NCBI GenBank assembly: GCA_029168955.1
Contig: JAPDOI010001228.1
Span: forward strand, 124,001 to 188,000
From: Aplectana chamaeleonis
Lineage: Eukaryota > Nematoda > Chromadorea > Rhabditida > Cosmocercidae
Direction: 5' to 3'
DNA length: 64,000 bases
In this document: in pieces, positions 11,435 to 22,554 of the stretch
Position numbering within the stretch: position 1 is the first letter of the stretch
How the letters are laid out: each line of letters opens with the position of its first letter
Notes under the pieces: generated by a model
Seen by the model: the letters and a program-made list of their open reading frames with translations, nothing else
Databases searched by the model: none
Told to the model about the DNA's origin: nothing
Translations under genes and position numbers: made by a program

Positions 11435-12888
11435 ACCTGAGCTCCCGCATGTTCAGAGAGCACATTACGATGTCAGTGAGGAACCGCCGACTGAGTCCGA
11501 AGTTTTGGGTTGTGTCCGGAAAATGAAGAATGGAAAGACAGGTGGAGATGACAACATCACTGATGAAATGCTGAAAGCTCTTCCTCCGTCTGGGATTCGT
11601 GAAATGACCAACACCATCCATGCTATATGGATGAGCGAAAGGATACCCGATTCGTGGAGACATGCGATCACCGTACCTCTTCAAATGAAGCTCTCCGTCA
11701 CGGATCCTAAGAACTACAAAGGAATCTCTCTACTTCGTGTCTCGTGAAGCAACGACCAGAGATGAGCAAGCCGGTTTTCGACCTGGAAGATCGATCATCG
11801 ACCAAGTGTTCGTCGTGAGAAGAGTAATTGAATCGTGGCAGCGGTATTCAAAGCCATTACAGCTCGCTTTTTTTTGACTTTGAAGCCGCGTTCGACTCTA
11901 CTCGTCGTGATCGATTGCTCAATGCTCTGCGAGCAGATGGAGTCCCGGAAAAGTATGTTCGGTTAATCGAGGACATGAACAAAGGAACAACAGCAGCAGT
12001 TCGTACACCTGTCGGATTTACGTCAGCTTTCGACGTGAAAACAGGAGTAAGGCAAAGAGCCGTTGCAGGACCTTTTCTTTTCAACTTCGCCGTTGATGAC
12101 ATCATGCGTAGAGTTCCAGAACAGTTTCCTGCGCATGTGATCCTAACACCATCAGGACGCTCCCTTGTCGACCTGGAGTACGCCGACGACATTGTGTTAT
12201 TCGCTGAAAACAACGCAAAACTGCAAAGGATTGTGAAACTCGTTTCGAAGTATGCCGCAGCCTATGGACTTCGTCTTCGTCCCGACAAATGCAGGCAGAT
12301 GTGGGTCTCTCAGAGGCCTTCAACGGGAGTTTGTGTGGACGGACAACGTATCGAACTGGTGGACGATTTCTGTTATTTGGGCTGTTTGCTGAAGAACGAT
12401 GGTAGCTATGCAGCGCATATTCGACAACGATGTGCGAAAGCTACGTCTGCATTCAATTCTCTAACCAAGTGTTTGTGGTCTACCACAAACGCGAAGGAAG
12501 TCAAGTTGCGCGTCTACCTATCCGCTATTCGCCCTATCATGATGTACGGATCGGAGACGTGGGCAGCACCGAAGACGCAGATGGAAAGGTTGGACTGCAC
12601 GGAGAGGAAGCTTTTTAGGCGTTTGCTTGGATATTTCTGGCCGCGTGTATGCCATAACGAAGACCTTTACAAGAAAATCGACGTAGTACATCAACGCTTG
12701 ATACGAGGGAGGTGCCAGCATCTCCTAACGCCATCTCAAGCAGCAATGGAAAGTCGGCTTCGACTGCTCGGGCATATACTAAGAAGAACGCCGGATCGTC
12801 TCGTACAACTCCCTTCAATAATGCTTCCAAATCCTGTCTAGAAACGGCCACCTGGGCGTAGGCAAAAGTTCTAGACGGATGTGGTTAA
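11435..12888 (+). pseudogene. RTE reverse transcriptase
   Basis: Fingers-palm-thumb reverse transcriptase. Motifs include KMKNGKTGGDDNITDEMLKA (11520s), then after a frame break FFDFEAAFDSTRRD, GVRQRAVAGPFLFN and the active-site YADD at 12179-12190. Beyond it are the RTE connection motifs YLGCLLKNDGSYAAHI and YGSETWA. In the GxRQG motif the second Gly is Arg. Stops at 11746 and 12841 and a shift near 11500 break it. Coding sequence is interrupted at 12888 by a TTAA element and continues at 13379. Confidence 0.9.
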
Positions 12889-13374
12889 AGGCAGTGTCCA
12901 CGATAAAATCAGTCCCCGAGTTCTCACCGGAAAGCGAGAGGTCCGAGTTGAACTTCACCAGTAGTGATGAAAAACCGGCTTGGAACAAGCACAGAAGAGC
13001 CGTATACGGCCCTAAACTTGAGCGTTCCGCTCACGCAACGCCCACTCCTTTCAACCGCCTCTGATCCGTAAATAACTGGGAAACCTATTTTAAGGAAACA
13101 GCATACATTCAGGGGGCTATAGTTCACTCCACTTAACTAAACATACCACATTTGATGATCGATCACTTCTCAAACTGAAATTTTGAGTTGGACAACTTTA
13201 TCGGTAGCCATTGAGGGAGTGGGCGTTGCGTTAGCGGAACACTCAATTTAGAGCCGTATAGGGCTCGTTCGTGCCCGTTCGTAGCCATTATTTCAACGTT
13301 TCTGGTTAAATAGGGCTCGAACCTCTTGATTCCCGGTAAAGAGTCTGAGACTGCTTTTATCGTGGACACTGCCT
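12889..13374. mobile_element. TTAA-flanked foldback element, 486 bp
   Basis: Perfect 20-bp terminal repeats AGGCAGTGTCCACGATAAAA continue into long imperfect inverted arms (about 175 bp each), so the whole element can fold back. TTAA lies on both sides (12885-12888 and 13375-13378). It interrupts RTE coding sequence exactly at the codons for V-K-E: DVV-K before and EDLKSLGI after. Relatives are at 52114-52559, with fragments at about 17335, 32398 and 59264. Confidence 0.92.
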
Positions 13375-13378
13375 TTAA

Positions 13379-13610
13379 AGAGGATCTGAAGTCACTCGGC
13401 ATCGAAAGACAGTTCAGGCGCGATGTTCCGTTTCGCAGGTAATGGAATAGTGACAGCTGGATGGAATGTGTTAAAATTGTGACTGAAGACCGTTGAAAAT
13501 GGACACGGCTGAATACTAGGACGGCACACCTCGGTGTAGATGCGGATTGACCGCGTCAGGTGAAAGCCAACCGATTAAGTCGAGTAAGTCAAGCCAAGGT
13601 CTGGAAAGGC
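13379..13610 (+). pseudogene. RTE 3' coding end
   Basis: Reads EDLKSLGIERQFRRDVPFRR then DSWMECVKIV and WTRLNTRTAHLG, which is the conserved C-terminal tail of RTE elements, with a stop after the first block. It is separated from the reverse transcriptase only by the TTAA element. The 3' end is placed at about 13600 by loss of coding similarity. Confidence 0.75.
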
Positions 13611-14935
13611 ACTTCACCATTCAAGACCTTGCTGCAGTCGTCAGCACGAATAGCTTACTCTCTTGATTTCGAGCGGCATGTGTCATTTGCAAATACAGCA
13701 ACTGACAAACGCCGACACGAAAACGTTGTTTGATCCCGCATGAATAGTGGAAATCGTTGAATAGATTGTATCCCAATATTACGGAAAGTTAAACAATTAG
13801 TGCCATGCGTTACCAGTTTCACTTTCCCGAGTGCTCAGAGGGGGTTCCAGCCATTCACGCGTTGAAAAATCTCCACATCTGGTGATGTACTAGTGAAAAG
13901 AGACAGACGCATTATCTGGAGGTGTTGAATTAACGTTACGTAAAATATTAAACTCTGATGTGTTCCGCATCATAAAAGCGATAGTGCGTTCTCAACACTG
14001 TACACTGCAATGATAGTCCCACTGGTGAGTGACTGTCCCTTTTCAAATCTACTTGCAAACAAGTTTTTTCTGCTCAGGCATTATGCATCCTCGCTCATGC
14101 CTTATATGATGGCTTAGTTGATGCCTCGAATATCAAGCGTCCACCCACTTCAGGTTTGTATCAATGTTTTCCCGCTATGCTTTCCGAATCCTCCATTCTT
14201 GATGAGTTCTACCACCCGCCTTTTTACAACTTTGCAACGAGGCAGGAACAGTTGCACTTAGTATCTCTCAAGATCTTACTGGAGGCAAGATTCGGCTTCA
14301 TTCTGACTTTTCCAAAATTTGGTTTGGAGAAATCGATATACACTTGGTTAACTCCATCTTAGAGTTTTATAAGCTGTGAGCAGTAACTTTGGGATCCACG
14401 GTTTTCACAGCACCGTCAGCCGGGCAAAATATCAAGTCACTTTTAGGCGGTGCAAGATTATAGGTGCACTTATTGGAACCATCTTTCAACAAAACTACCA
14501 AGACAAGCAAAACGATTAGATACTAACAATAAGACGCATCTCCTAGATTGATGCAAACGTCAAAAAATCTCCTTGGCCTACTGAAATTTGATTCTCGAGC
14601 ACTGAATGGCCGACACTGGTTCACTTAGTAAGGGTTAATAGGGAAAAGTCCCCACAGAACACTCAAATACCGGAGAAAAACTGTTTAAAGAAATCTCTGA
14701 AAAAAAATTGCCTGTTTATGTGCTTCGGGAGACTGCGGGCAACGCATCAAACCTGACATCGGCAAAGTGGTTCCGCGCTTTGAAATTCTTAGGTAGGTGG
14801 ATTAGCTTTCTGTTTCCTGCACCGAATTTTTTTTAATAAGAGGGGCCAATGTAAATTGCTGGAATGTTAAAACCTTTTGCGATAAAAAATATTCAAAAAT
14901 TCGGTGCCTGTTTCTCTGGTGAAGCGAACGCAGGA
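13611..14935. other. No recognisable gene
   Basis: AT-rich sequence with only short frames (best: 14156-14362, plus, 68 codons, unrecognised). No repeats of note. Confidence 0.35.
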
Positions 14936-17180
14936 CAACTGTTATAGGGGTATAGTATACTTCTGCGACACAAAGGCGCGTCGCTCTGCACAGCAACAGC
15001 GACCGCCTGTCACGGGACACCCGCCATTTAGACCAATGGTATACATTGTCCCTGTCATAAGCGACAGTCATGATGTTTAGCACGAATCTTGGCGGGACCA
15101 GTATCGGAGCAACTGCACTGGCCGTCATAGGAACAGTTGTCGCACGTTCATCGCAGCGACGTGTCGCAGATGGAGAAAATACTGCAAATGTGCCGACGCC
15201 TGACGTTACCGCGCTGCACAGCGATAGCGACAGATTTAAAGGGCGGGCGGCGGTCGCTATAGCGGTGTAGGCCATTGGCCATTGGTATACTTCAGCGACA
15301 ATCGGTCGCCGGCGACGGACACGGCGACGGAGTCGTCGTCGCCGCATTGAATCCCACGTGCTTTTGCGTACTGACATTTCCGCACACGCGCATCTGCACA
15401 GCGAACAAAAAAAATCGATTATGGTCATGTCATCACAGCCTATGTGGGATTCCGTGATATTTCCAAATGTTTTCACTTTCTGTCTCAATATGATCATCAT
15501 TCTAGTCGTTTTATTTATCCCTGCTTTTAGTTGGTAGTTGGGGAAGCGGAAAATCTAGAAGTTGCCATAGAAGAGGCAAAACACGTGGTTTTGGGATACA
15601 ATCCATGCATTCGACAGCCCAGAAAAAATGTATAAATAAAAAGGACAATTTATAATTAATCGAATGATATAATGACAACACATAAACACTCAATTGAAAA
15701 AAAAACTGCAATTAAACAGCTAAAACCGAAACATACAAAACTATATTGTCTTTTGATGTCACTATATTGCCCATGATATACCAAAATCATATGAAACAGC
15801 GTGAAATAGATGAATCTGTGGAGTCCAGAGAAGCCAGCGACAGCCCGTCGCTATGCGCTGCACAGCGACGGGCTGTCGCTGCGGCGACGGAGATACCAGG
15901 GTTACGTCACTGAAAACTATAACTTCCCTCAGCGACCTGTTTCGGCGACGGTCGCACGCACACTGATCCCGTGGCTAACCCTGCCATAGCGCCGGTGCTG
16001 GTCCCGACACGATGAGTGATAGTTGTCCAAACCTGTCGCTGCAGCGACAGAGAGGCATACCAATGGCCATTGGTATATATCTCCCTGTCGCTGCAGCGAC
16101 AGGCTTCGACAACTATCACTCATCGTGTCGGGACCAGCACCGGTGCTATGGCAGGGTCGGCCGCGGGATCAGTTTCCGTGCGCCGGTCGCTGGAACAGGT
16201 CGCTGAGAAGTGTTATAGTTTTCACTGACGTAACCCTAGTATACTACGTCGCCGCAGCGACGGCCCGCTGTCGCTGGCTTTGCTGGACTCCACAGATTCA
16301 TCTATTTCATGATGTTTTATGTGATTTTGGCATATCATGGACAGTATAGTGAGATCAGAAGACATTATAGTTTTGCACGTTTCAGTTTAGTTGTTTACCT
16401 GCAGTTTTTTTTCAAATGGGTATTTATGTGCTGTCATTATTCCATTCAATTACTTATGAATCGTTGTTTTTACTTATACATTTGTCTAGGCTGTCGAATG
16501 TATGGATTATATCCCAAGCCGACGTATTTTTCCTCTTCCTCAAAACTAGATTTTCCGCTTCCCCAACTACCAACTAAAACATGGATGGTTAAAACGGCTA
16601 TAATGATGATCATATTGTGACAGAATGTTAAAACAATTGGAAACTTCACGGAATCCCACATAAAGTGTGATGGCATGACCATAATCGATTTTTTTGTTTG
16701 CTGGGCAGATGCTCGTGTGAGGAAATGTCAGTACGCGAAAGCGCGTGGAATTAAATGCGGCGGCGACGATTGCGTCGCCGGCAACCGGCTGTCGCTGAAG
16801 CATACCAATGGCCCTAGAGCGACGCGACCGGGTTTCGCAAATGTATACCATTGGCCTTAAACTTGTCGCTGTCGCAGTGCGCTGCACAGTGACAGAGACA
16901 GTCTTGGGCACATTTGTAGTATCTCAGCCCTCGGTCGGGACATTTCGCGATCAGCGACAGCGACAGTGCATATCAGGCATATCGATTTTCGGGCGATATT
17001 GATGGTAAACATCGCGTCGCGTCGCTCGTCGCTAGAACCCTCCGCGACACGCCGCTGGGACCCAAACGCGACAAATGATCTTTCGACGGCGGCTGCCCTA
17101 GTTCCGATGCGGATCCCGCCGTGATTTCTGCTAGATTGCATGCCTGTCGCTCATTACAGCGTAAAAGTATATCATACCCC
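14936..17180. repeat. Outer limits of a CGACAG-rich palindromic repeat block
   Basis: The whole block is filled with GTCGCTG/CAGCGAC motifs in both orientations. Both flanks of the inner palindrome (14936-15277 and 16814-17180) carry related sequence such as tgcatatcaggcatatcgat and ctgcacagcgatagcgacag. Similar fragments occur at 8910-9000, 26560-26620 and 33070-33190, so this is a dispersed family. Outer boundaries are approximate. Confidence 0.6.
15278..16813. mobile_element. Two head-to-head copies of a 0.77-kb TIR element forming a 1.5-kb palindrome
   Basis: Copy A (15278 to about 16068) and copy B (about 16065-16813) are inverted with respect to each other and meet at ACCAATGGCCATTGGT near 16060-16075. 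Each matches the single element at 60208-60977: ends GGCCATTGGTATAC, the palindrome TGTCGCTGCAGCGACA near one end, and interior blocks such as aatatgatcatcattctag and tggactccacagattcatc. Open frames here read similarly on both strands because of the palindrome and are not genes. Confidence 0.8.
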
Positions 17181-17354
17181 ATAGGACGTGGTCGGGCTAG
17201 CCCAATGGGCCGGCTGGCCCACGGGATTTTCAACCACTTCACAGCCGTTTTTCGTCGCACTTCCGTCCTTACTCTGCTTAGAGGGCCCCTGACCCAAAGC
17301 TTACGTTTTTGCCAAAAATACAGGCCACTTTTTCATCATGAACACTGCCTTCAA

Positions 17355-17804
17355 AGGCACACTCAAACCTCAGGAACGTTTTTTTCTGCCTATTTTAAGA
17401 GCGATCCCACGCTAATTCCAATGATGTCTCTGAAATCGTAAAAGACCCCTTAGGAACGGAGTTATGGCCTCTTTAAAATTAACCTCTGCAAGCATGGTGG
17501 ACGAGTTTTCCGAGGCTTGTAACTTCGGTCATTCGCAACCGATGTATGCAAGCTGACCTGAATAAAGAGAGAAGCTGAGAATGAAGGGAAGAACGGGGCT
17601 ATTGATCAGAAACCATCGCTAATCTTGCCACTGTTGAGTGTGCCAAAGTGGCTTCTTGATGTGGGCGCCCCAGGGTGGTTTCCTCCTATATCCCGCTTAT
17701 TCGGAGTAATTGAGAGCTAGCACATGGCAGGTGTTATACAGGATCGGTCTACTTTACAATTATGTGGAAATCTCAGATTTCGTCCTTGAGCTTGGACTGT
17801 ACCT
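17355..17804. mobile_element. Second copy of the 607-bp TTAA family, 450 bp, inverted
   Basis: It matches 5560-6166 in reverse orientation: shared blocks include the gatttcgtccttgagcttgg end (matching ccaagctcaggacg-type sequence there), gcccc/cgcccacacc, and cttctctcttcactcaggtc in complement. The right end abuts TTAA (17805-17808); the left flank is the decayed TTCAA. It lies directly beside a fragment ending catcatgaacactgcc from the 12889 family. Confidence 0.7.
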
Positions 17805-17808
17805 TTAA

Positions 17809-18479
17809 GCTTAATTAGCTCCACAATGAGATAGGAACTCTCTGCACACTGAGGAAGGAGCTCTCTCGTCATTTGCGGCTCCAATTCCACTCGGGACCCT
17901 TTCGCTTGAATAGTGTAGCGTGACGTACCAAACAGCAGAAACGGGACATTTCCTCACTGTGTGTAGAGAAGCCCTATCCACTCCACTATGGCGAACCGTC
18001 CGTTAAGGATGGCCCCATAGACTTCACATTTCGTCTATGCAGGACAGCATGCGAGTCATTAAAAACGTCCACGTTGTGGACTCTATGGCCATGCGTAAAT
18101 TGACTCGTTGTTGTGTTTGGAAAAACAAGACCTGGCCGTCACTATATCCTAAATTCTGACAACAGTGATCCTCGAGCACCTCCGCACATGGATTCGTTGG
18201 GGTGGAGACAGCGGTCCGAGAGGTGAAGGTTGTTTAGGATACCTGAGTGGGGAATGGTGAAGGTAGACTATAGACTATAGACTTGCAACTTCAAAATTTG
18301 ACGTTTTCTCAATCCTCTTTTTCTTGCATTCAGTATATTTTTTTCATTCCTTAATTTTAAAACATTTTTTCCGTTATATGACCTCCTTTTGAAATTCACT
18401 ATTCTCAACTAAATGATCTGCCTAGGTCATGAAGAATTCCCTTTAAGCTGTCTTGGAGTCAAAAACTTTCGGAAAATTT
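17809..18479. other. No recognisable gene
   Basis: Short frames only. No feature recognised apart from a small direct duplication (gactatagactatagac) near 18265. Confidence 0.35.
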
Positions 18480-19660
18480 TTCCAAGCGATTTCTGAAAAA
18501 AAATACCCGTTCTTCGCTCATAAGATGTTTTCCCTTCAGACGAATCTTTGAACGGAGCTGTTTCCGAAATCTCCACGAAATTTTGCGTCAAATAATATTT
18601 TCATGATGAGAAAAATACGTTTCCAGTCTCTCAGCCGAATTCAATTTACGAATTAACGTTTCTTTCACCAAAAGCAATCAGTTTTTGGTTCATAACTTTT
18701 TTACAAATAGCCCTTTGTTGAAAGCTGTTTTCGGAATCCACATAAAATTCTGCATCGAATAGCTTTTTCAGTTTTTAAAAATATGTTCCACTTCCACCAG
18801 CCAATTTCAGTTTATAAATTCCTTTTTTTTTCGCCTGAAATTATCGGTTTTTCGTCCTTAACATTGTTGTGCTTGGAGATAGATCTCTGATTAAGGAATT
18901 TTGATGGAATTCTGCGTCGACTAGTGTTTCCAATTTGGAAAAATATTTTCTCGATCCTTCAGCCTATCTCATTTTACGAAACACCAGTTTTTCGCCTACA
19001 ACTCTTTAACCGTCGAAGATGGGGTTATGGTGAAGGCCGTTCTTGAAATCCACGTGAAATTCTGCGTCGATTGATGTATCGGGCTCCTAACTTTGCTTGC
19101 TCCATCAGCCAGCCAGGTCGGTGAAGCCGAGCTCCATAGTTATCTCCATAGGGTGCTATCACCTCTATGGTTTAAATGAGAGACGCAGAGTTCTGATGAA
19201 GCCTACAGCGGGGATCGGTTCCACCGACCTGGCTGGCTTATGGAGCAAGCAGATTTAGGAACCCGATAAATCATTCGACGCACAATTTCACGTAGATTTC
19301 AAAAACAATGTTCACCAGAATCCTATCTGCAACGGTTAAAGAGTTATAGGCGAAAAATCGGTGTTTTGTATAATGAATTAGGCTGAAGGATCGAGAAAAC
19401 ATTTTTCCGAACTTGAAACACTAATCGACGCAGAATTCCATCGGATTCCGAAAACAACCTTCACCAGAGGTCTATTTCCAAGCACAAAAAAATGAACGAA
19501 AAAACGATAATCTCAGGCGAAAAAAATGCACTTTATAAACTGAAATCGGCTGGTAAAAGGGGAACGTATTTTTTGAAACTGAAAACGCAGTTTGAAGCAG
19601 AATTTCAAAGGAATTCCGAAAACTACCTTCACCAAAAAGGTGACACCCACCCAATCTTGA
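18480..19660. mobile_element. Large foldback element with tandemly repeated arms
   Basis: The arms at about 18690-19122 and 19221-19660 are inverted copies around a spacer of about 98 bp; the inner ends are cagccagccaggtcggtg and its complement. Each arm is itself built of 150-165 bp units marked by variants of ccacgtgaaattctgcgtcg (near 18575, 18740, 18905 and 19050 on the left). The left arm has an additional unit reaching to about 18480. This resembles Foldback-type elements such as Drosophila FB and Galileo in architecture only. No coding sequence is seen. Confidence 0.7.
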
Positions 19661-19891
19661 AAATGACTTGCACGAGTGTTGGGTCACTTTCATTCTTTTT
19701 CGGGGCGTTTCACCGGTTGTCACCGGTTTTCCCAATGGTGAAGGTTCCCCACTTCACCTGCCCAGGGATGAAGGTTGGTGGAGTACATGGCTCCACCCTA
19801 CGAAGCTATGCCTCCGCATGGTCAGATTTTCCGGCTGTTTAGGCCGCATGAACCGATGGCCGGGAAAAGCTGCTCAGGTCATCACACTCAA

Positions 19892-21927
19892 AGGCAGCAT
19901 ACACGCTCTTAAACATAACTGAGATAACTACGAAATTAGAATGAGATGGCACCGAACACAACGCCCACGCATTTTGAAGCGTTTTTGACGACTCACAATG
20001 ACGCTACACCAGTGAGAAGTTGGCCCCGCCCCTGTATATGCCCGCCCTCTGTATTTGCGTCCTCCTCCAAAACTTGGGTGCGGGGCCATTTCCACCGGCG
20101 TCGGTGTGTGTGGTTTTCCTATTGTACCTATTCCACCACCTACAAACTTCGCCGGTCTGCGGAGCATTGACAACTCGGCACGCGGGGTGGCCGAGTCAGT
20201 ATGATGAGGGCAGAGGACGAAAAGAAAGGCGCTGCTAGCAGGCCAAGCACTCTCTATCGGAGCGGCCAAAGTGCGAACTGTCTACCTCTGCGTCTCCGCG
20301 GGGTGGACCCATTTACAGCTTTGACTGTACGCTACAGGGATGAGTGCAAACATAGTTTGAGGGGGAGCACTCGAAATCCCCCTGAAGAACGAAAGCTAGC
20401 GCTCCCAGAAATCAGACCTTCTCCATGGAGTCTCCAGGAAGACTTTGGCGGATAACGATGCCATATATCTGGAACTGAAAGCAATTCTCATTCTCATGGA
20501 TAAATCCTGGGTGCCCGCCCAACAAGGTTTGCAACCAGAAAGAGATCACTAAAGCAATCGATTTTTATTTGATCGAATCGGCGAAGAACGTTGTAGGCTG
20601 TATTTCCTTTAATGAGGTGGTACAGAGATACTGGTCCACAGAATAGGTTGCTTTTTGTTATAAAATCAATCGATACAAATCGGAAAGTCTGTGAGATTTC
20701 TAGTGGGTCATCACGTATTTCCAAAAAAGTGAGCAATTCTATCAAAAAGGAGCTGTTTCAGACAGAGGTGGTTTGGGGCAGACAGAAACGTTCCAAAAAA
20801 GAAGCAACAGTAAACGGGATGAAGGAGTCTTCAAAAAAAATCAACAAAATTTCTTGAAAACCAATTCACTTGGCGGAAACTTCAAATTCCCAATAACAAA
20901 CCGTTGCTCTATTTCGTATGGAAGAGCTTGATGCCTCTTGATATAGGACTAACTTGTTTGGAGAGGTTCAGTTACTTCTGTACTTTCACCAGTTCACTTT
21001 TCTGATCAGCGAAAGGAAACCGTTTATTGGAGTCAAACTTCATGTTGTCTTTTCGATAATAGGAAATATTTCCACCGGTACTGGAATAGCCGGAGCAAGC
21101 TCCTTTCCAAAACCACGAAGGTCTTCTCTGAAGAATAACACGAGTTGATTTCGTGAACTGAGAATTTAAGCTCAGCTACGAAAATTGGTTCTTAAGAAGC
21201 GTTGCTAAATTTTTGAAGACTCGCCCACTCCACTTTCCTATTTTTTCTTTCTGTAGGAACGTTTTTGTCAGCATCAAGCCACTTTTGCTTGAAAGTACTC
21301 ATTTTTTATAGAGTTTTTACCTTTTCTTCTTTATCATATGTTTAAGCAGCAGGTTAGTATGGAATCCAGTAATTTTCTTAAACGGACTGCAGTGTTATAA
21401 AAAAGAGTGAGCGTTCGAACTGTTTCCGATTTTTAGGCAATAGAATTACTGGTTAAACTCGAACAAGTTGTACTGCAGGAAATACATTCTCAGTTTGTGA
21501 TTTCGATCTCAGCATCCCTAAAGACAAAGGGGTCGTGGCCGATGTTTGCCAGATTATGCAGCAAAGCCTCGCTCATCTGACAGATGCCAGCCGACGACAC
21601 AACAGTAGCGTCTTTTTCTTTGTGTCTCCGTCGCGAGAGCCAGGTGGAGGGCGTAGCAAGCGCGAGGGAAATTGGGCGAGGCATGCCTGGTTGTCAGTGG
21701 TACCGCAACCAACGTCGCCGACCGCAGGAATTGCCCAGCACCCCTGTTCTGGACGAGGACGCAAATACGGGGGGCGGGCAGATACAGGGGCGGGGCCAAT
21801 TTCGCACTGGTGTGGCGTCATTGTGGGTCGTTTATGGCACTTCAAAATGTGTGGGCGTTGTATTCTGTGCCATACCATTCCAATTCCGTGGTTATCTCAA
21901 TTACGCTTACGAGCGCGTATGCTGCCT
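19892..21927. mobile_element. Long-TIR element (2.0 kb) or two inverted short elements
   Basis: The left arm (19892 to about 20330) and right arm (about 21500-21927) are inverted copies. Both begin AGGCAGCATA at the outer end and share the blocks acaacgcccac, cacattttgaag and ggccccgcccctgtat. The right flank is TTAA; the left is TCAA, one change from TTAA. Inner sequence of about 1.1 kb separates the arms. The compact 459-bp relative at 34397-34855 has TTAA on both sides. Either one long element or two separate insertions would give this arrangement. Confidence 0.6.
20497..20745 (-). CDS. Unrecognised 83-codon open frame inside the long-TIR element
   Basis: Not recognised. The composition is protein-like (FRFVSIDFITKSNLFCGPVS, then YNVLRRFDQIKIDCFSDLF) with no low complexity. 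There is no good start or donor, so it would be an exon or a remnant. It lies between the two arms at 19892-21927 and could be a transposase fragment or captured host exon. No catalytic motif can be pointed to. Confidence 0.2.
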
Positions 21928-22132
21928 TTAAGCCTTCGAGGTTGTGCCTTGTTGACTGCCTTTTTTGCTTCATTCAGTTCAGCAAGAAATCTCAAAATCC
22001 AAATTCGGCTTGGCCCTGTCTTTACTATCCAAGTTTTTAAGGTACTACCTATGATGCTGACATCATTTAGAAAATATTTTTTTCTAGGGTCGAGCTGCAC
22101 CGTTCTCAATAAAAAATGTTTAATGTTTTCAG

Positions 22133-22242
22133 ACTTCGAAAAGTCACAGCTCGCTATCAATCAGAAGGAAATCAGGGAAAAGTTTGTTGAGGTGCACAAC
22201 AAATTACGCCATAAAGTATCGAGTGGTTCTCCAACCAGAATG
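22133..22242 (+). CDS. CAP/SCP-like exon A
   Basis: It follows a TTTTCAG acceptor and ends at a strong donor (ATG/gtgagt). The 36 codons read NQKEIREKFVEVHNKLRHKV, which resembles the first helix of CAP/SCP/TAPS proteins (pattern ...FVxxHNxxRxxVA), the family of hookworm activation-associated secreted proteins. The His-Asn of HNKLR corresponds to a conserved position. No upstream signal-peptide exon was found with confidence; candidate acceptors at 21261 and 21437 lead to short frames without a secretion signal. Confidence 0.5.
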
Positions 22243-22312
22243 GTGAGTGAGTTCATTGAGAGAGTATACTTCTGAGTGGCCGTGATCTCATCAGCAGTGG
22301 CATGATTTTCAG

Positions 22313-22404
22313 GAATGGAACAAACTCTACGCTGTATTTGCTAAGAAGGCACTCGAAAGTGGTAACCATGCCCATTCGACATATGCTGCAAACTACTTTT
22401 CCAG
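22313..22404 (+). CDS. CAP/SCP-like exon B
   Basis: It joins exon A in phase (TTTTCAG acceptor, donor CCAG/gttgct). It reads EWNKLYAVFAKKALES then NHAHSTYAANYFS. The L-x-W-x-x-x-L-A-x-x-A-like helix and the following HS agree with CAP domains, but the Cys normally between them in secreted parasite members is missing. Confidence 0.45.
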
Positions 22405-22454
22405 GTTGCTCGCGAATTTAGCACCTCTTAATCACATATCAAATACATTTTTAG

Positions 22455-22539
22455 ATTGATACCCACAGGAACTCCTATTGATTCCGTTATAGAGGAAGCG
22501 GTACTGAAGTGGAGGAAGACGCAGTCACACATAGAAGAG
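22455..22539 (+). CDS. CAP/SCP-like exon C
   Basis: The acceptor TTTTTAG completes the split codon of exon B. It reads IPTGTPIDSVIEEAVLKWRK; the A-V-x-x-W pattern fits the helix after the GEN loop of CAP domains. The frame stops at 22552 unless a weak donor (gttcgg) at 22540 is used. The rest of the CAP domain (the second His/Glu segment and the CNY-type motif) is not found downstream, so the gene is either split by a long intron or a fragment. Confidence 0.4.
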
Positions 22540-22554
22540 GTTCGGGTTCTCTAA

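Larger units (their letters stand above)
6950..13610 (+). mobile_element. RTE-type LINE, decayed, split by two DNA elements
   Basis: A non-LTR retrotransposon of the RTE clade (like nematode RTE-1): apurinic-type endonuclease followed by reverse transcriptase in a single polyprotein. Its three coding parts (about 7150-7589, 10576-12888 and 13379-about 13600) read on from one another once the hAT-like element at 7590-10567 and the TTAA element at 12889-13374, each with one copy of its target duplication, are set aside. Several frameshifts and stops (near 7200-7430, 11434, 11746 and 12841) mean it is dead. Outer ends are approximate. Confidence 0.85.

Noticed and set aside
15907..16349. Overlapping frames on both strands giving similar proteins (GTSTGAMAG-type text)
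   Set aside because: They arise from the head-to-head palindrome, not from a gene pair.
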